Shown: positions 8,756-18,792 of the stretch, one piece after another
Numbering within the stretch: position 1 is the first letter of the stretch
Layout of the letters: each line of letters begins with the position of its first letter
DNA from: Geothrix edaphica
GTDB taxonomy: Bacteria; Acidobacteriota; Holophagae; Holophagales; Holophagaceae
Direction: 5' to 3'
Length of the DNA: 64,000 nucleotides
Assembly: GCF_030268045.1 (NCBI RefSeq)
Contig: NZ_BSDC01000001.1
Span: 930,001-994,000 of the forward strand
The notes under the pieces: generated by a model
What the model saw: the letters and a program-made list of their open reading frames with translations, nothing else
What the model was told of the DNA's origin: nothing
Databases searched by the model: none
Made by a program: the position numbers and the translations under genes

Positions 8756-9964
8756 TCAGGCGGGCAGGAGCCTGGGCCGATAGGGCTCGCCCACCCAGTA
8801 CACCAGCTCCAGCAGCTCATTCACGTCCCACAGCAGCACGTCGGCCTTGGCCCCGGGGAGGAGGTGGCCGAGATCTCCGCGGCGCAAGCTGCGGGCGGGG
8901 TGCAAGGTGAGAGCCGTGAAGGCCTCTTCGAAAGTCATGCGCAGCTGGAGGCAGCCCAGGCGAAGGATGGTGAGCGGGTCCACGCAGGGGCAGGAGCCGG
9001 GATTGAAGTCCGTGGCCAGGGCGACGCGACAGCCGGCCTCGATCATCTTCCGGGCGGGGGCCCAGTCGCGCATGCCCAGGAAGAGGGTGGTGCCCGGCAG
9101 CAGCACCGGCGTGACGTCGGCGGCGGCCATGGCCTTCATGCCCGCCTCGCTGCAGAACATGAGGTGGTCCGCGCTGGCGGCGCCCACCTCGGCTGCCAGC
9201 TCGGCCCCGCCGGTCCAGCTGAGTTCGTCCGCATGCACCCGGGGGATCAGCCCCAGGCGCTTCCCGGCCTCGAAGATGCGGCGGCCCTGGTCCGCGGTGT
9301 AGACCCCCGTCTCCACGAACACATCGCAGAACCGCGCGATGCCTGGGTGACGGCGCACCAGCTCCGGCAGCCACTCCTCGGCCACGGCCCGGGCATTGGC
9401 CTCGGCGTCCCCGACGAATTCCGGGGCCAGGTCATGGGCGGGAAGCAGGGTCACATCGAAGCTCCAGCCCCGCTTCTTCAGCTCCGCGTAGGCGGCCGTG
9501 AGGCGGGATTCCGCCTCCAGTTCCAGACCGTAGCCCGTCTTGCACTCGAGGTGCACCACACCCCGCTTGCGGAAGGCCTTCAGACGCTCCTCGCCCGCAG
9601 CCACCAGCTCCGCCACCGTGGCGCCCCGGGTGGCGCGCACGGTCTCCCGGATGCCGCCGCCCTCGGCGGCGATCTGCTGGTAGCTGGCGCCATGGAGCCG
9701 GCGGTTGAACTCGCCGGAGCGGTCGCCGCCGAAGAGCAGGTGCGTGTGCGGATCCACGAAGCCCGGCGTGGCCCAGGTCCCACCGCCATCCACCTTGGGT
9801 GCATCGGCCCACTGGGCGGGCAGGTCTGTGGCCTGGCCCACCCAGGCCACCCGGCCGTTCTCCATGGCCAGGGCCGCATCCGGAATGCGGTCCACCGCCC
9901 AGGCATGGGCGGGATCGGGGGTCAGCAGGCCCCGGAGGTTCACGAGCACGCGGCGGTCCGACAT
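8756..9964 (-). CDS. hutI: Imidazolonepropionase
   Basis: Hydrolyses 4-imidazolone-5-propionate to N-formimino-glutamate, the third step of histidine degradation. The 402 residues match the family. Motifs include GFVDPHTHLLFGG (metal-binding HTH), ECKTGYGLELEAE, LLPAHDLAPEF, RVHADELS and ATDFNPGSCPC. The frame is open for 177 codons upstream, but homology starts at the ATG at 9964. No hutH, hutU or hutG lies nearby, so the pathway genes are scattered. It is convergent with the DUF465 gene and divergent from the alpha-2-macroglobulin cluster. Confidence 0.94.
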   Translation of the reverse strand: MSDRRVLVNLRGLLTPDPAHAWAVDRIPDAALAMENGRVAWVGQATDLPAQWADAPKVDGGGTWATPGFVDPHTHLLFGGDRSGEFNRRLHGASYQQIAAEGGGIRETVRATRGATVAELVAAGEERLKAFRKRGVVHLECKTGYGLELEAESRLTAAYAELKKRGWSFDVTLLPAHDLAPEFVGDAEANARAVAEEWLPELVRRHPGIARFCDVFVETGVYTADQGRRIFEAGKRLGLIPRVHADELSWTGGAELAAEVGAASADHLMFCSEAGMKAMAAADVTPVLLPGTTLFLGMRDWAPARKMIEAGCRVALATDFNPGSCPCVDPLTILRLGCLQLRMTFEEAFTALTLHPARSLRRGDLGHLLPGAKADVLLWDVNELLELVYWVGEPYRPRLLPA

Positions 9965-10051
9965 GGGTTCAGTCTGGCAGCAAATATTTCCACGGACGTC
10001 CCTTGCGCCGGGGCTCCGGCTTGATAGCATCGCTCGACACCGGAGGTTCCA

Positions 10052-12232
10052 GTGCGGGGCAGGGGGCGTGGCATGAGGCGACTCGCACAGGGTTTGTGCG
10101 TACTGGCGGTCCTGGCATCGGGAGCGGCCCGGTCGCAGGGAACCGTGCCCCCCTGGGCGCAGGAGCGCGCCCAGAGGTGGTCCACGTACCGCACGGATGC
10201 CCGCGGCCAGCGCATCTGGCAGGCCGTGCCCTTCGCCCGGATGACCCAGGCGGAGCAGTGGGACCAGTTCATGCAGCACCTGAAGCAGGGCGGAGAATCC
10301 CGCCGGGTAGCCCTGGCCTTCCTGGGCCAGCAGACTGTGTCGGTCTGGGCCGAGGAGGCCCTCAAGACCAGGGATCCGGAAGTGGCCCTCGCCCTCTACC
10401 GGCTGGGCTACCGCCAGCCCGGAGCAGACCCCTTCGCCTATCTGGGCTCGCCGGACCGCGTGGAGCGCCCCTGGACCCACGGCCTGGGCCTGCATCTCGA
10501 CAGGACGGGCTGGCGCTTCCAGTGGATCCCGAGCCCGGCCCTGTTCACGCAGTCAGGCACGGCGGGACTGCCGAAGGGCCTGGGCCAGGCCGCCCAGCCC
10601 GGCGTCCTCATCCACCTGAAGCAGCTGCGGCCCGGCCTCGAGAAGCTGGTGGCCCTCAGCGGAGGGGGTAGTCCCGACCCGCGCGGTGTCCTGCAGGCCC
10701 TGGCCCAGGGCAGCCGCGCGGGCTTTGCCGTACGGCATCTGGAGCCCTGGCTGAAGCAGGCCTCCCCGGCCCTGGAGCCCCTGGCGAACCGCGAGGCCTG
10801 GGTGTTGCACTACGGAACCACGCGGGATGGAGCCGGCGGAATCCAGGGGACCCTGGTGTTCATCCCGGGGGACCTTCCAGCGCGCACCCAGCTGATGATG
10901 GCCCTGCTCAGGCTGAATCCGCTGAGTGCCGGGGCCCGCACCCGCGTGGAGAAGTGGACAGGCCCTGGCGCATCCACGGAGGTTCAGCAGCTGCGCGGAT
11001 CGGGCGGTGTCTTCCACTTGATCCAGATGGCCGAGGGCACCTGGATCAGCGACCGCGAGGCCCCGCTCCGCGCCCTGCTGTTCCCGGGGCCCGTGCCCAC
11101 CCTGGGGGAGCGCCAGGAATGGACGCGCGTCGCCCTGTCGGCCATGGCCGCGGACACGGAGTTGTCCTTCTGGCTGGCTCCGCGGATCGGCGCGGACGCG
11201 ACCTTCGAGAACCAGGCCCTCCGTCGCCGTCTGGCCAATTCCCAGCAGGGCACCTGGCCCAATCCCTTCGTGGCCAAGGCCGCGCCCCGCACGGGGGCCA
11301 TGGCGGTGGCCCTCGGCGCAGGGCCGACCGAAAAGCTGGTGGAGGCGATCCTCCGCGTGGACGATGCCCGCGACCTGCCGACTCCTCAATATCCGGTGTT
11401 CACGAATGGGGGGCAGGCCCTGACTCCCGAGCAGCGGAAAGGCATCAAAGACGCGGATGTTCGTGCAGAGGAGGCCCTACGTCAACGGACGGCCCTGCGC
11501 CAGGACGCCGCGGCCCTGCAGGCCTGCCTGGATCTCAGGGGTGCGGCGCTGCTCTGGAATGGCTGGGTCAGCGCGCCCCCGCTCGGGCCCAAGGAGAAGG
11601 CCTCGTTGGTGGAGCTGGCCAAGCTGCGGAGAGAGGATCCCTGGCGGGCCATGCAGCTCCAGCAGGAGGGAAAGGTGTCGGCCTTCGGCGGCTTTGGCGA
11701 GCCCGGCATGGCCCCGAGCCTGGCCCTGGCCATCCCCGTGCAGCCCGCCCGGCGGGTCCAGGCTGAGAACCTGCTGAAGAAGGTCCTGCCCCGCCTCTTC
11801 CAAGGCCAGAACCAGAAGCAGGCCCTGGGGGCGGCGGAGCTGCACCGCATCCTCACGGCCCAGGCCTTCCGGCCCGCCTGGACCCTGGTGGCCGACACCC
11901 TGGTGCTGGGCACGGACGAGGCCGCTGTGAAGGCCGTGGCTGCGGGGCTCCTGGGCCAAGCGCCCACCCTGGCGGACACCGACTCCCGCGCCTGGGCGCG
12001 CATGGAAGTGGACGGGGCCCGGGCGTCTGCCGAGCTGGAGAACCTTCTGCTGGCCTTCCTCCGCAGCCGCACGGGCAGCGGATGGTGGATCGGCGAGGCT
12101 GGCAGCCAGGACGAGTCGGCGGCGGAGCTGGCGATGAGCCTGGGGCCCTTCCTGGGCGCCCTCAAGGCCCTGGGGCCGGTGCGCCTTGAGTGGAACTGGA
12201 CGGCGGGCGGCCTGGAGGGGCGGCCCCGATGA
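10052..12232 (+). CDS. Secreted protein, first gene of the alpha-2-macroglobulin cluster (YfaA/DUF2138-like by position)
   Basis: The protein has 726 residues with a signal peptide ([21 protein letters not shown]). GTG at 10052 has GGAGG five bases upstream; ATG at 10073, seven codons later and also with a purine-rich upstream stretch, is an equally good start. The body has no motif I can name. Its place directly before a DUF1175-type gene and an alpha-2-macroglobulin gene matches E. coli yfaA (DUF2138), so that identity is inferred from context. The stop overlaps the next start (ATGA). It is probably periplasmic and works with the products downstream. Confidence 0.7.
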   Translation: MRGRGRGMRRLAQGLCVLAVLASGAARSQGTVPPWAQERAQRWSTYRTDARGQRIWQAVPFARMTQAEQWDQFMQHLKQGGESRRVALAFLGQQTVSVWAEEALKTRDPEVALALYRLGYRQPGADPFAYLGSPDRVERPWTHGLGLHLDRTGWRFQWIPSPALFTQSGTAGLPKGLGQAAQPGVLIHLKQLRPGLEKLVALSGGGSPDPRGVLQALAQGSRAGFAVRHLEPWLKQASPALEPLANREAWVLHYGTTRDGAGGIQGTLVFIPGDLPARTQLMMALLRLNPLSAGARTRVEKWTGPGASTEVQQLRGSGGVFHLIQMAEGTWISDREAPLRALLFPGPVPTLGERQEWTRVALSAMAADTELSFWLAPRIGADATFENQALRRRLANSQQGTWPNPFVAKAAPRTGAMAVALGAGPTEKLVEAILRVDDARDLPTPQYPVFTNGGQALTPEQRKGIKDADVRAEEALRQRTALRQDAAALQACLDLRGAALLWNGWVSAPPLGPKEKASLVELAKLRREDPWRAMQLQQEGKVSAFGGFGEPGMAPSLALAIPVQPARRVQAENLLKKVLPRLFQGQNQKQALGAAELHRILTAQAFRPAWTLVADTLVLGTDEAAVKAVAAGLLGQAPTLADTDSRAWARMEVDGARASAELENLLLAFLRSRTGSGWWIGEAGSQDESAAELAMSLGPFLGALKALGPVRLEWNWTAGGLEGRPR

Positions 12233-13173
12233 AGCCACGCCTCCTCCTGGGCGCTGGCGTCGTGCTGGCCGCCGCAACCATGCTGGTGCCCCTCCGGCAC
12301 CGGGCGGTCCTGGAGGCGGACCCGGCCAATCCGGTGGTCCGCATCCGCGTGGACAGCCGCTCCCTGGCGGGCCTCCGGCTGCCGGGCTGGGGTGTGGCGG
12401 TCGAAGGGGTCCCGGCCTGGCGCGGGCCGGGGGGCTTCTTCCTGATGGCCAACGGGCCGGCCTCCGCGCAGGTCAGGGCCTGGCCTGGTTTCCGACAGTC
12501 CCTGTCCATTCCTGGTGGAGGGAACTGGACTCCCGCGGGCCTTCCGGATGAAGGCGACCGGGAGGCCTTCCGGAGCTGGTTCGTGGCCCTTCTCGAGCAG
12601 CAGGTGGAGGCGCCCAGTCCCGCCTGGGAGCCCGCCCAGCGGGACTGCGCGGGTCTGCTCCGCTTCGCCTTCCGCGAGGCTCTCGTCCCCCACACGGTGG
12701 AATGGCGGAACCGCATCGCCTTCAGCGACAGCGCACCGGGCCAGGATCCCTCTCCCGCGCTCGGTGCCGCCTGGCGGCAGGGGTTCCCCACGCCGGATGG
12801 GCCGCGCCCCTTCGCCAAGGGCGCCTTCCTCCGGCGCCTGGCCTGCGTGCCCCTTGGCCGCGACACGGCCTTGGCCCGCCCCGGGGACCTGGTGTTCTTC
12901 GCCCGCGGCGGGGCCCGCACCCAGCCCGACCACGCCATGGCCTTCGTGCGGCCGGACGTGGACGGCGCCCCCATGCTGCTCTACCACACGGGGCCCGAAG
13001 GCAGCGGCACCACCCAGAAGCCCGGGGAGGTCCGCCGCGTCCGCCTGGATGACCTGCTGCACCACCCCGACCCCGAGTTCCGACCCGTGCCCGAGAACCC
13101 CTCGTTCCTGGGCCTCTACCGCTGGCAATTGCTGGCGGGCGGGGCCTCCGAACCATTCCTCCCCAGGTCCTGA
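12229..13173 (+). CDS. DUF1175/YfaT-like protein with NlpC/P60-like cysteine peptidase motifs
   Basis: The product has 314 residues with an N-terminal signal or anchor ([16 protein letters not shown]). Residues 138-146 read RDCAGLLRF, the catalytic-Cys motif of NlpC/P60-like domains (Cys140). [14 protein letters not shown] and QPDHAMAFV follow with His235, and a further His253 lies in LLYHTG. This is the Cys-His-polar order of peptidoglycan hydrolases or amidases. In E. coli the DUF1175 gene yfaT stands next to yfaS, as here. The start overlaps the preceding stop (ATGA) and the stop is one base before the next gene's start. Likely periplasmic; activity is inferred from the motifs. Confidence 0.75.
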   Translation: MKPRLLLGAGVVLAAATMLVPLRHRAVLEADPANPVVRIRVDSRSLAGLRLPGWGVAVEGVPAWRGPGGFFLMANGPASAQVRAWPGFRQSLSIPGGGNWTPAGLPDEGDREAFRSWFVALLEQQVEAPSPAWEPAQRDCAGLLRFAFREALVPHTVEWRNRIAFSDSAPGQDPSPALGAAWRQGFPTPDGPRPFAKGAFLRRLACVPLGRDTALARPGDLVFFARGGARTQPDHAMAFVRPDVDGAPMLLYHTGPEGSGTTQKPGEVRRVRLDDLLHHPDPEFRPVPENPSFLGLYRWQLLAGGASEPFLPRS

Positions 13174-13174
13174 C

Positions 13175-16100
13175 ATGCGCTGGTTCCGATCGATCCTCAC
13201 CCTGCTGCTGCCGGCGCTCCTGCTGCTGCCCACCACCGGCACGGCCCAGAAGCGGGCCGCCGAGGCCCCCTGGCGCGAAGGCGGCTGGACCGGCGCCTTC
13301 GCCACCCTGCGGCCCACGCTCCCCGGGCAGGCAGGTCAGCTGGAAGCCGCGGGGCCCATTCCGGCGGAAGCCCGCATCCGGATCTACCGGGTGGAGGATC
13401 CCGAGGCCTTCCTGAAGAAGGTCCTGACGGACCGGAACCAGGCTGCGGCGGAAGGTGGACGCGGGGTCGCGGATCCCCTCGACCTGCTGCGCGAAGCGGT
13501 CCTGTGGGGCGGCCGCCGCGCCTTCGTCACCGTGCATCGCACCGCCACCCAGGCCCTGCGGGACGCCGCCAAGCAGACGGACCGGCTGCACTCCGCCCGC
13601 ACCAGCCCAGAGCGTGTCCGCGAGGGCTCGGCCCTGCCCATCGAAGGGCGGCCCGGCATCACCTTCGTGACCGAGATCGTCCCGAAGATCAGCGAGGACA
13701 TCGCCGGCAAGAAGGGGCATGAGGACGATGAATCCGGCGATGACGGGTTCACCAGCCGCGTGCCGCTGCCGGCCCAGCCCGCGGGCCTCTACCTGGTGGA
13801 GATCCTGAGGGGCAGCGATGCGGCCTATGTGCCCTGGATGGTCACGGACCTGGCGCTGCTGTCGGAGCAGGACGGCACCCGGATCCGCGTGCAGGCGGTG
13901 GATGGGCGTGATGGCGCGCCGAAGGCCGGCGCCTCCGGTCAGATCATCGAGGGGACCAGGGCCCAGCCGCTGGCCTTCGATGGCGGCGGCAAGGCCGAGG
14001 CCATGGTCACGCCGGGCGTGCGCCGGGTGGTCCTGGCCCGCAGCGGCGGGAGCTTCGCGCTCCTTGCCAGCGAGGGCCAGAGTGCCGCGGCCGTGCGCCA
14101 GCGCCTCTATGCCTTCACGGAACGGCCCCTCTACCGTCCGGGCCAGGAGGTCTTCGCCAAGGCCATCCTGCGGCGCGTGGAGGACGGTGAGAACCGCGTG
14201 GTGAACGGCGCCGCAAGCCTGCCCTTCACGGTGCTCGACCCCGAGGACACGAAGGTGGCGGAAGGTCAGGCGGAGCTGCTGAATGCCGAGACCGGCACCT
14301 ACGCCGCCCAGTTCACCCTGCCGGGCGCAGGCCGCCTGGGCCTCTACCGCCTCGTGTTCCAGGGCCCTCAGGGCCCCGGCCAGGCCGAGTTCAAGGTGGA
14401 GCAGTTCGTGAAGCCCGCCTTCGAAGTGAAGGTGACCTCCGAAAAGACCAAGGTGGGTCTGGGTGATGCCCTGGCCTTCCACGCGAACGCCCGCTACTTC
14501 TACGGGGCGGCCGTGCGCGGCGCCAAGGCGGACTGGTTCCTCTACAAGGTGGTACCTCCGAAGAGTCCCTGGATCTGGGACGACGAAGACGCCGGCCCCG
14601 CGCCCGAACTGATGGAAAGCGGGCAGCTGGAGCTGGATGACGAAGGCCAGGCCGACCTGCCCACGTTCAAGGCCGAAAGCGATGGTCTCTGGCGCATGGT
14701 CGTGAAGGTGGCCGACGCCTCGGGCCAGCGCAACAGCGGCCAGGCCCAGGTGCGGGCGGCCGCCGGCGACCTGGTGCTGATGATCGCCGCGGACCGCCAG
14801 GTGGCCCTGCCCGGCAAGCCCTTCCAGGTGACGGCCCGGGCCCTCGATCTGGACGGCAAAGTGGTGCCGGGCGTGGCCATCACCCTGCGGGCCGCGCGCC
14901 TCGTGGCCCAGAAGGACCACGCCTACTGGTGGTCGCGCCCCAGTGCCCTGAAGCCCGGCGAGACCATCGCCTCCGCTCAGGGCCCCCAGGCCATGCTGAG
15001 CATCCCCGAAGGTGGTGCCTTCCTCCTGGTGGCGGAGGCGAAGGATTCCAAGGGCCGCCCCGTGACCGCCCAGCGCCAGATCACCGTGGCGGCGGAAGGC
15101 ACGCCGCTGCCCGCGGTGCCGGACCTCCGCGCCGCCGCGGACAAGCCCGAATACCAGCCCGGCGACACGGCCCGCATCCTCGTGCAGCTGCCGCGGCCCA
15201 GGCTGACCCTGCACTGGGCCCTGGAGCACGAAGGCCTGGGCCAGCAGCAGAGCCGCGCCGTGCAAGGCACCACGGCGCTGATCGAGATCCCCGTCACCGC
15301 CGCCATGCAGCCCAATGTCTGGGCCGTCTTCGAGATCGTGAGCGAGGGCCGCCGCCAGCTGGCGGAAGTGCCGATTCGGGTGCCGAAACGGGACCGGCGC
15401 CTCCAGGTGGCCGTCACCACGGACAAGGAGCGCTATCAGCCGGGCCAGCCCATGAAGGTCTCCGTGGAGGTGAAGGATGCCTCCGGAAAACCCTCCGCCG
15501 CGGATCTCAGCGTGGGCGTGGTGGACGAGGCCATCTACGCGCTGAGCCAGGAGCTGCATCCCGACCCCGTGCGCTTCTTCCACCCCACGCGCCGCCACGG
15601 CGTGCTGCGATCCGGGTCCACGGACTGGAGCTTCCACGACCTGCTGCGCCGGCAGCGGCCCGTGTGGAGCCTCAAACAGACCAGGCGCGGCGACTTCAAG
15701 GCCGATGACGGCGACAAGGTGCGCCAGAACTTCAAGGACACGGCCCACTGGGTACCCTTCGTGGCCACGGGCCGCGACGGGAAGGCCAGCGTGGACCTGG
15801 TGCTGCCGGACAACCTCACGGCCTGGCGGGCCACGGCCACGGCCGTCACCGCTGACACCAAGGTGGGCGTGGGCCGGGCCTCCAAGCCTGCCTCCAAGCC
15901 CCTGCAGGTGGCCCTCACCCTGCCGCGCACGCTGAGCGTGGGCGAGGAGGCCCGGGCCATCGCCCTGGTGCGGAACCTCTCCGGTCAGCCCCTCCAGGGG
16001 AAGATCCGGCTGGAAGTCCAGAACGGCCGCTTCTCGGGCACCCCCGAAGGATCATTCAGCCTCCAGGACCAGGGCGAGTACCGCTTTGCCCTCCCGCTGT

Positions 16101-17935
16101 TCTCCGACAAGACCGGTCCGCTCACGGTGACCGCCCGCGTGGAAGGCGGCGGGCTGAAGGATGCTGAGCGGCAGAAGGTGGCCGTCCAGGACCAGCTCGT
16201 TCCGGCGTCGATGTCCGGTTCCATGCTGCTGGAGGGCGGCTCCCAGTCCCTCACCATCCCGCTCCCGCCCGCCGCCAAGGGGGACGCGACCCTGGTGCTC
16301 ACGCCCGTGGGCAACCTGGAGCATCTGGCCGCGCCCTCGCTGCCTTACCTCATCGGCTATCCCTATGGCTGCGTAGAGCAGACGCTCTCGAGCTTCGTGC
16401 CCAACCTGCTGGTGGCCGACCTCGTGAAGCAGGGCGCCATGCCGGATCTCGACTGGAAGCAGCTCACGAACCTGGACCGCAACATCCGGGATGGCGTCTT
16501 CAAGGTCTACGGCTACCAGATGGCCAACGGCGGCTGGGGCTGGTACGCGCCCGGGGACTTCGCCCTGGACGCCAACCCCCACACCACCGGCTACGCCATC
16601 CAGAGCTTCGCCACCATGAAGCGCCTGGGCTATGCCGTGGACGAGGGGGTCTACCGCCGCGGCCGCCTGGCCGCCATGAACCTCTTCCAGCAGGTCGCGC
16701 GGCAGGCGGATCAGGCTGGCGCCACGCCCCAGGCCCGATCGGCCGGCCATGGGCAGTCGAGCGAGCCCGCCGCGGATGCCGCCTTCCTGCTGGTGTCCCT
16801 GGCCCAGGCTGGCGAACCCCTGGCGGGCCTGCTGGACAGCGCCGCGGACAAGGTGCTGCGGGGCCAGTGGCCTGGCGATCATGTGCTGGCCATGGTGGCG
16901 CTGGCCGCGGCCCAGGCGAAGCACCCAAGGACCGCCGCGCTCATCGAACGCCTGGAGCAGCGGGCCGTGGTGAAGGGGGGCTTGGCCCGCTGGGAGGGCC
17001 GGCGGGAGTTCTGGTGGAGCTACGCCTCGGGCGATGTGGTGCCCACGGTCATGGCCCTGAAGGCCCTGTGCCTGGCGCGTCCCCAGTCGCCGCTGATCCG
17101 CCAGGGCGAGACCTTCCTGGCCTCGGAATACCGTGGCTACGGCTGGTACTCCACCTGGAGCACGGGCCAGATCGTGGACCTGCTGCCCTACCTGATGAAG
17201 GTCCGCAAGCTCGATTGGGGGCCGCTCGCCATCCAGGCCGCTGTGCAGGGTGGCCCCACCTGGGACTTCAAGGAACGGCCTCAGCCCCGCCGCTGGAACG
17301 TCCGCGAAGCCCGCCCGGGCAGCTACGCCATGGCAGAGCCAAAGGCCGTCACCCTCACGGCCAGCGGCAAGGGCCTGCTGGTGTGGACCTACGCCTACCA
17401 GGTGCCGGGCAGTGCCGCGGGCGTCCCCAAGGGCGACGCCTCCTCGGCCCTCCGCCTGTCCGTGACCCGGAACCTCTGGCGTCTGAAGACGCCCCAGGAA
17501 ACCGGCAATGCCCATCAGGGATGGGTCCGCCAGAGCTGGACGGGGACCCTGAACGCAGGCGAGGAGGCCTGGATGGAGGTGTCCTTCCGCACGGACCGGG
17601 ATGCGGACTACGTGATGCTTGAGGTGCCCATCCCCGGCGGCCTCAGCCCCACCGTGAAGCTGGAAGGCTTCGTCCTGGAAGGGAAGCCCTTCACGGACGA
17701 GGGGGCTTCCGAGACCTGGACGAAGCCCCGCATCGAGGTCCACGCGGACAAGGTGACCTTCCTGTTCCCCCGGACCTGGAGCTGGGACACACACACCGTG
17801 CGGATCCTCCTGCGGGCGGGCATGGCAGGCAGCTACCGGCTGCGGCCGGCCAAGCTGAGCCTCATGTCGAACGAGGGGCAGTGGGCCACCTGCGACGGGG
17901 CGGACCTGAAGGTACTGGACGGGGGTGCGCGATGA
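13175..17935 (+). CDS. Bacterial alpha-2-macroglobulin-like protein (YfaS-type) with intact thioester motif
   Basis: The protein has 1586 residues. A signal peptide (residues 1-24, ending TTGTAQ) means it is exported; no lipobox Cys is visible. Repeated MG-type beta-sandwich features follow, such as LYRPGQEVFAKAILR, AEFKVEQFVKPAFEVKVT and LPRTLSVGEEARAIALVRN. GVVDEAIYALS and the tract WVPFVATGRDGKASVDLVLPDN are typical of the bait region flank and MG7. The thioester motif PYGCVEQT lies at 1063-1070 with Cys1066, then a helical alpha-toroid TED domain. Alpha-2-macroglobulins trap proteases by covalent thioester chemistry. I recall that the YfaS/MagD branch in enteric bacteria and Pseudomonas lacks this motif, so its presence here is notable. 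Confidence 0.9.
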   Translation: MRWFRSILTLLLPALLLLPTTGTAQKRAAEAPWREGGWTGAFATLRPTLPGQAGQLEAAGPIPAEARIRIYRVEDPEAFLKKVLTDRNQAAAEGGRGVADPLDLLREAVLWGGRRAFVTVHRTATQALRDAAKQTDRLHSARTSPERVREGSALPIEGRPGITFVTEIVPKISEDIAGKKGHEDDESGDDGFTSRVPLPAQPAGLYLVEILRGSDAAYVPWMVTDLALLSEQDGTRIRVQAVDGRDGAPKAGASGQIIEGTRAQPLAFDGGGKAEAMVTPGVRRVVLARSGGSFALLASEGQSAAAVRQRLYAFTERPLYRPGQEVFAKAILRRVEDGENRVVNGAASLPFTVLDPEDTKVAEGQAELLNAETGTYAAQFTLPGAGRLGLYRLVFQGPQGPGQAEFKVEQFVKPAFEVKVTSEKTKVGLGDALAFHANARYFYGAAVRGAKADWFLYKVVPPKSPWIWDDEDAGPAPELMESGQLELDDEGQADLPTFKAESDGLWRMVVKVADASGQRNSGQAQVRAAAGDLVLMIAADRQVALPGKPFQVTARALDLDGKVVPGVAITLRAARLVAQKDHAYWWSRPSALKPGETIASAQGPQAMLSIPEGGAFLLVAEAKDSKGRPVTAQRQITVAAEGTPLPAVPDLRAAADKPEYQPGDTARILVQLPRPRLTLHWALEHEGLGQQQSRAVQGTTALIEIPVTAAMQPNVWAVFEIVSEGRRQLAEVPIRVPKRDRRLQVAVTTDKERYQPGQPMKVSVEVKDASGKPSAADLSVGVVDEAIYALSQELHPDPVRFFHPTRRHGVLRSGSTDWSFHDLLRRQRPVWSLKQTRRGDFKADDGDKVRQNFKDTAHWVPFVATGRDGKASVDLVLPDNLTAWRATATAVTADTKVGVGRASKPASKPLQVALTLPRTLSVGEEARAIALVRNLSGQPLQGKIRLEVQNGRFSGTPEGSFSLQDQGEYRFALPLFSDKTGPLTVTARVEGGGLKDAERQKVAVQDQLVPASMSGSMLLEGGSQSLTIPLPPAAKGDATLVLTPVGNLEHLAAPSLPYLIGYPYGCVEQTLSSFVPNLLVADLVKQGAMPDLDWKQLTNLDRNIRDGVFKVYGYQMANGGWGWYAPGDFALDANPHTTGYAIQSFATMKRLGYAVDEGVYRRGRLAAMNLFQQVARQADQAGATPQARSAGHGQSSEPAADAAFLLVSLAQAGEPLAGLLDSAADKVLRGQWPGDHVLAMVALAAAQAKHPRTAALIERLEQRAVVKGGLARWEGRREFWWSYASGDVVPTVMALKALCLARPQSPLIRQGETFLASEYRGYGWYSTWSTGQIVDLLPYLMKVRKLDWGPLAIQAAVQGGPTWDFKERPQPRRWNVREARPGSYAMAEPKAVTLTASGKGLLVWTYAYQVPGSAAGVPKGDASSALRLSVTRNLWRLKTPQETGNAHQGWVRQSWTGTLNAGEEAWMEVSFRTDRDADYVMLEVPIPGGLSPTVKLEGFVLEGKPFTDEGASETWTKPRIEVHADKVTFLFPRTWSWDTHTVRILLRAGMAGSYRLRPAKLSLMSNEGQWATCDGADLKVLDGGAR

Positions 17936-18792
17936 GGCGGCTGCTGATTTTCTCCCTCCTGCTGACAGCCACCTTCCTGGGCGCCCAGAAGCCGCGGGCG
18001 GCGAAACCCCAGCCCGCGGGAGCCTATGTGCCCGACCTCAAGCAGTGGCGCCTGGAGGTGGCGCCGGCCCTCGGCGGATGGTCCGGGGACCGCACCGTGA
18101 ACCTGCGCATCAAGCTCGTGGATCCCCGGGATCCCAACCCGCCCAAGGACCAGGCCCAGCCCCGATTTTTCGACGACGAGGAAGGGGGCGAGGACGAGCC
18201 CAGGACGGAGGACACCCGCACCGCCGAGCAGCTCCGTCAGGAGCGGCTGGCGCGGGAGGCCGAGGCCGCCCGCAACGCTTGGCGGTCGCGCAGCCTCCAG
18301 GTGTGGTTCAACGGCGCGACACTGCGCTGGCAGGCCAGTGTGGGCACCACCCTGCACACCGAACTCACCGCCCAGAACGGCGAGAACCGCCTGGAGATCC
18401 TGGAGCCGGATTCGGGCCTGAAGGTGGTCCGCAGCTGGTGGGTGTCCACGGCGCGGACCCGCCTCCGCGTGGTGTCCGTCCAGGTGGGCGAGGAGTACGC
18501 CAGCGGCAGCCTCCAGGTGCAGGAGCCGGACGGGGCCCTGGCGCAGGGAGGCCGCCGCACGCCCTCCGGTGGGATGCTGCGCTGGTCCGGCGAATACACC
18601 CACGAAACGCCGCCTCCGGGCACGTACACCCTGAAATGGATCAGCGGCTGGCGTGGTGGCCGGCCCGCCCGGGTCCGCCTCGAGGCCCTGCTGGACGGCG
18701 GCACCGACCAGGAGCGCCGCTGGATCTGGGAACGCCTCATCCTGCCCGGCGCTGGACCTGTCACCCTGGGGACCTTCGATGTGGAACCTTAG
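17932..18792 (+). CDS. DUF2135/YfaP-like secreted protein
   Basis: The product has 286 residues, starts on ATGA overlapping the A2M stop, and has a signal peptide (MRRLLIFSLLLTATFLGA). An acidic stretch (about residues 80-105, DDEEGGEDEPR) and a basic helical linker precede a beta-rich C-terminal half with LQVQEPDGALAQGG and HETPPPGTYTLKWISGW. That pattern is like DUF2135, found in E. coli yfaP beside yfaS. It overlaps the next gene by 14 bases. It probably acts in the periplasm as a partner of the A2M protein; family assignment is moderate. Confidence 0.65.
   Translation: MRRLLIFSLLLTATFLGAQKPRAAKPQPAGAYVPDLKQWRLEVAPALGGWSGDRTVNLRIKLVDPRDPNPPKDQAQPRFFDDEEGGEDEPRTEDTRTAEQLRQERLAREAEAARNAWRSRSLQVWFNGATLRWQASVGTTLHTELTAQNGENRLEILEPDSGLKVVRSWWVSTARTRLRVVSVQVGEEYASGSLQVQEPDGALAQGGRRTPSGGMLRWSGEYTHETPPPGTYTLKWISGWRGGRPARVRLEALLDGGTDQERRWIWERLILPGAGPVTLGTFDVEP

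Noticed and set aside
9965-10495. Upstream extension of hutI
   Set aside because: The 177 extra residues lie antisense to the first A2M-cluster gene; family homology starts at 9964.
12722-15748. 1008-codon open frame on the minus strand opposite the alpha-2-macroglobulin gene
   Set aside because: Its product is low complexity (Gly, His, Arg, Leu) with no domain. Long antisense frames are expected in GC-rich genes.
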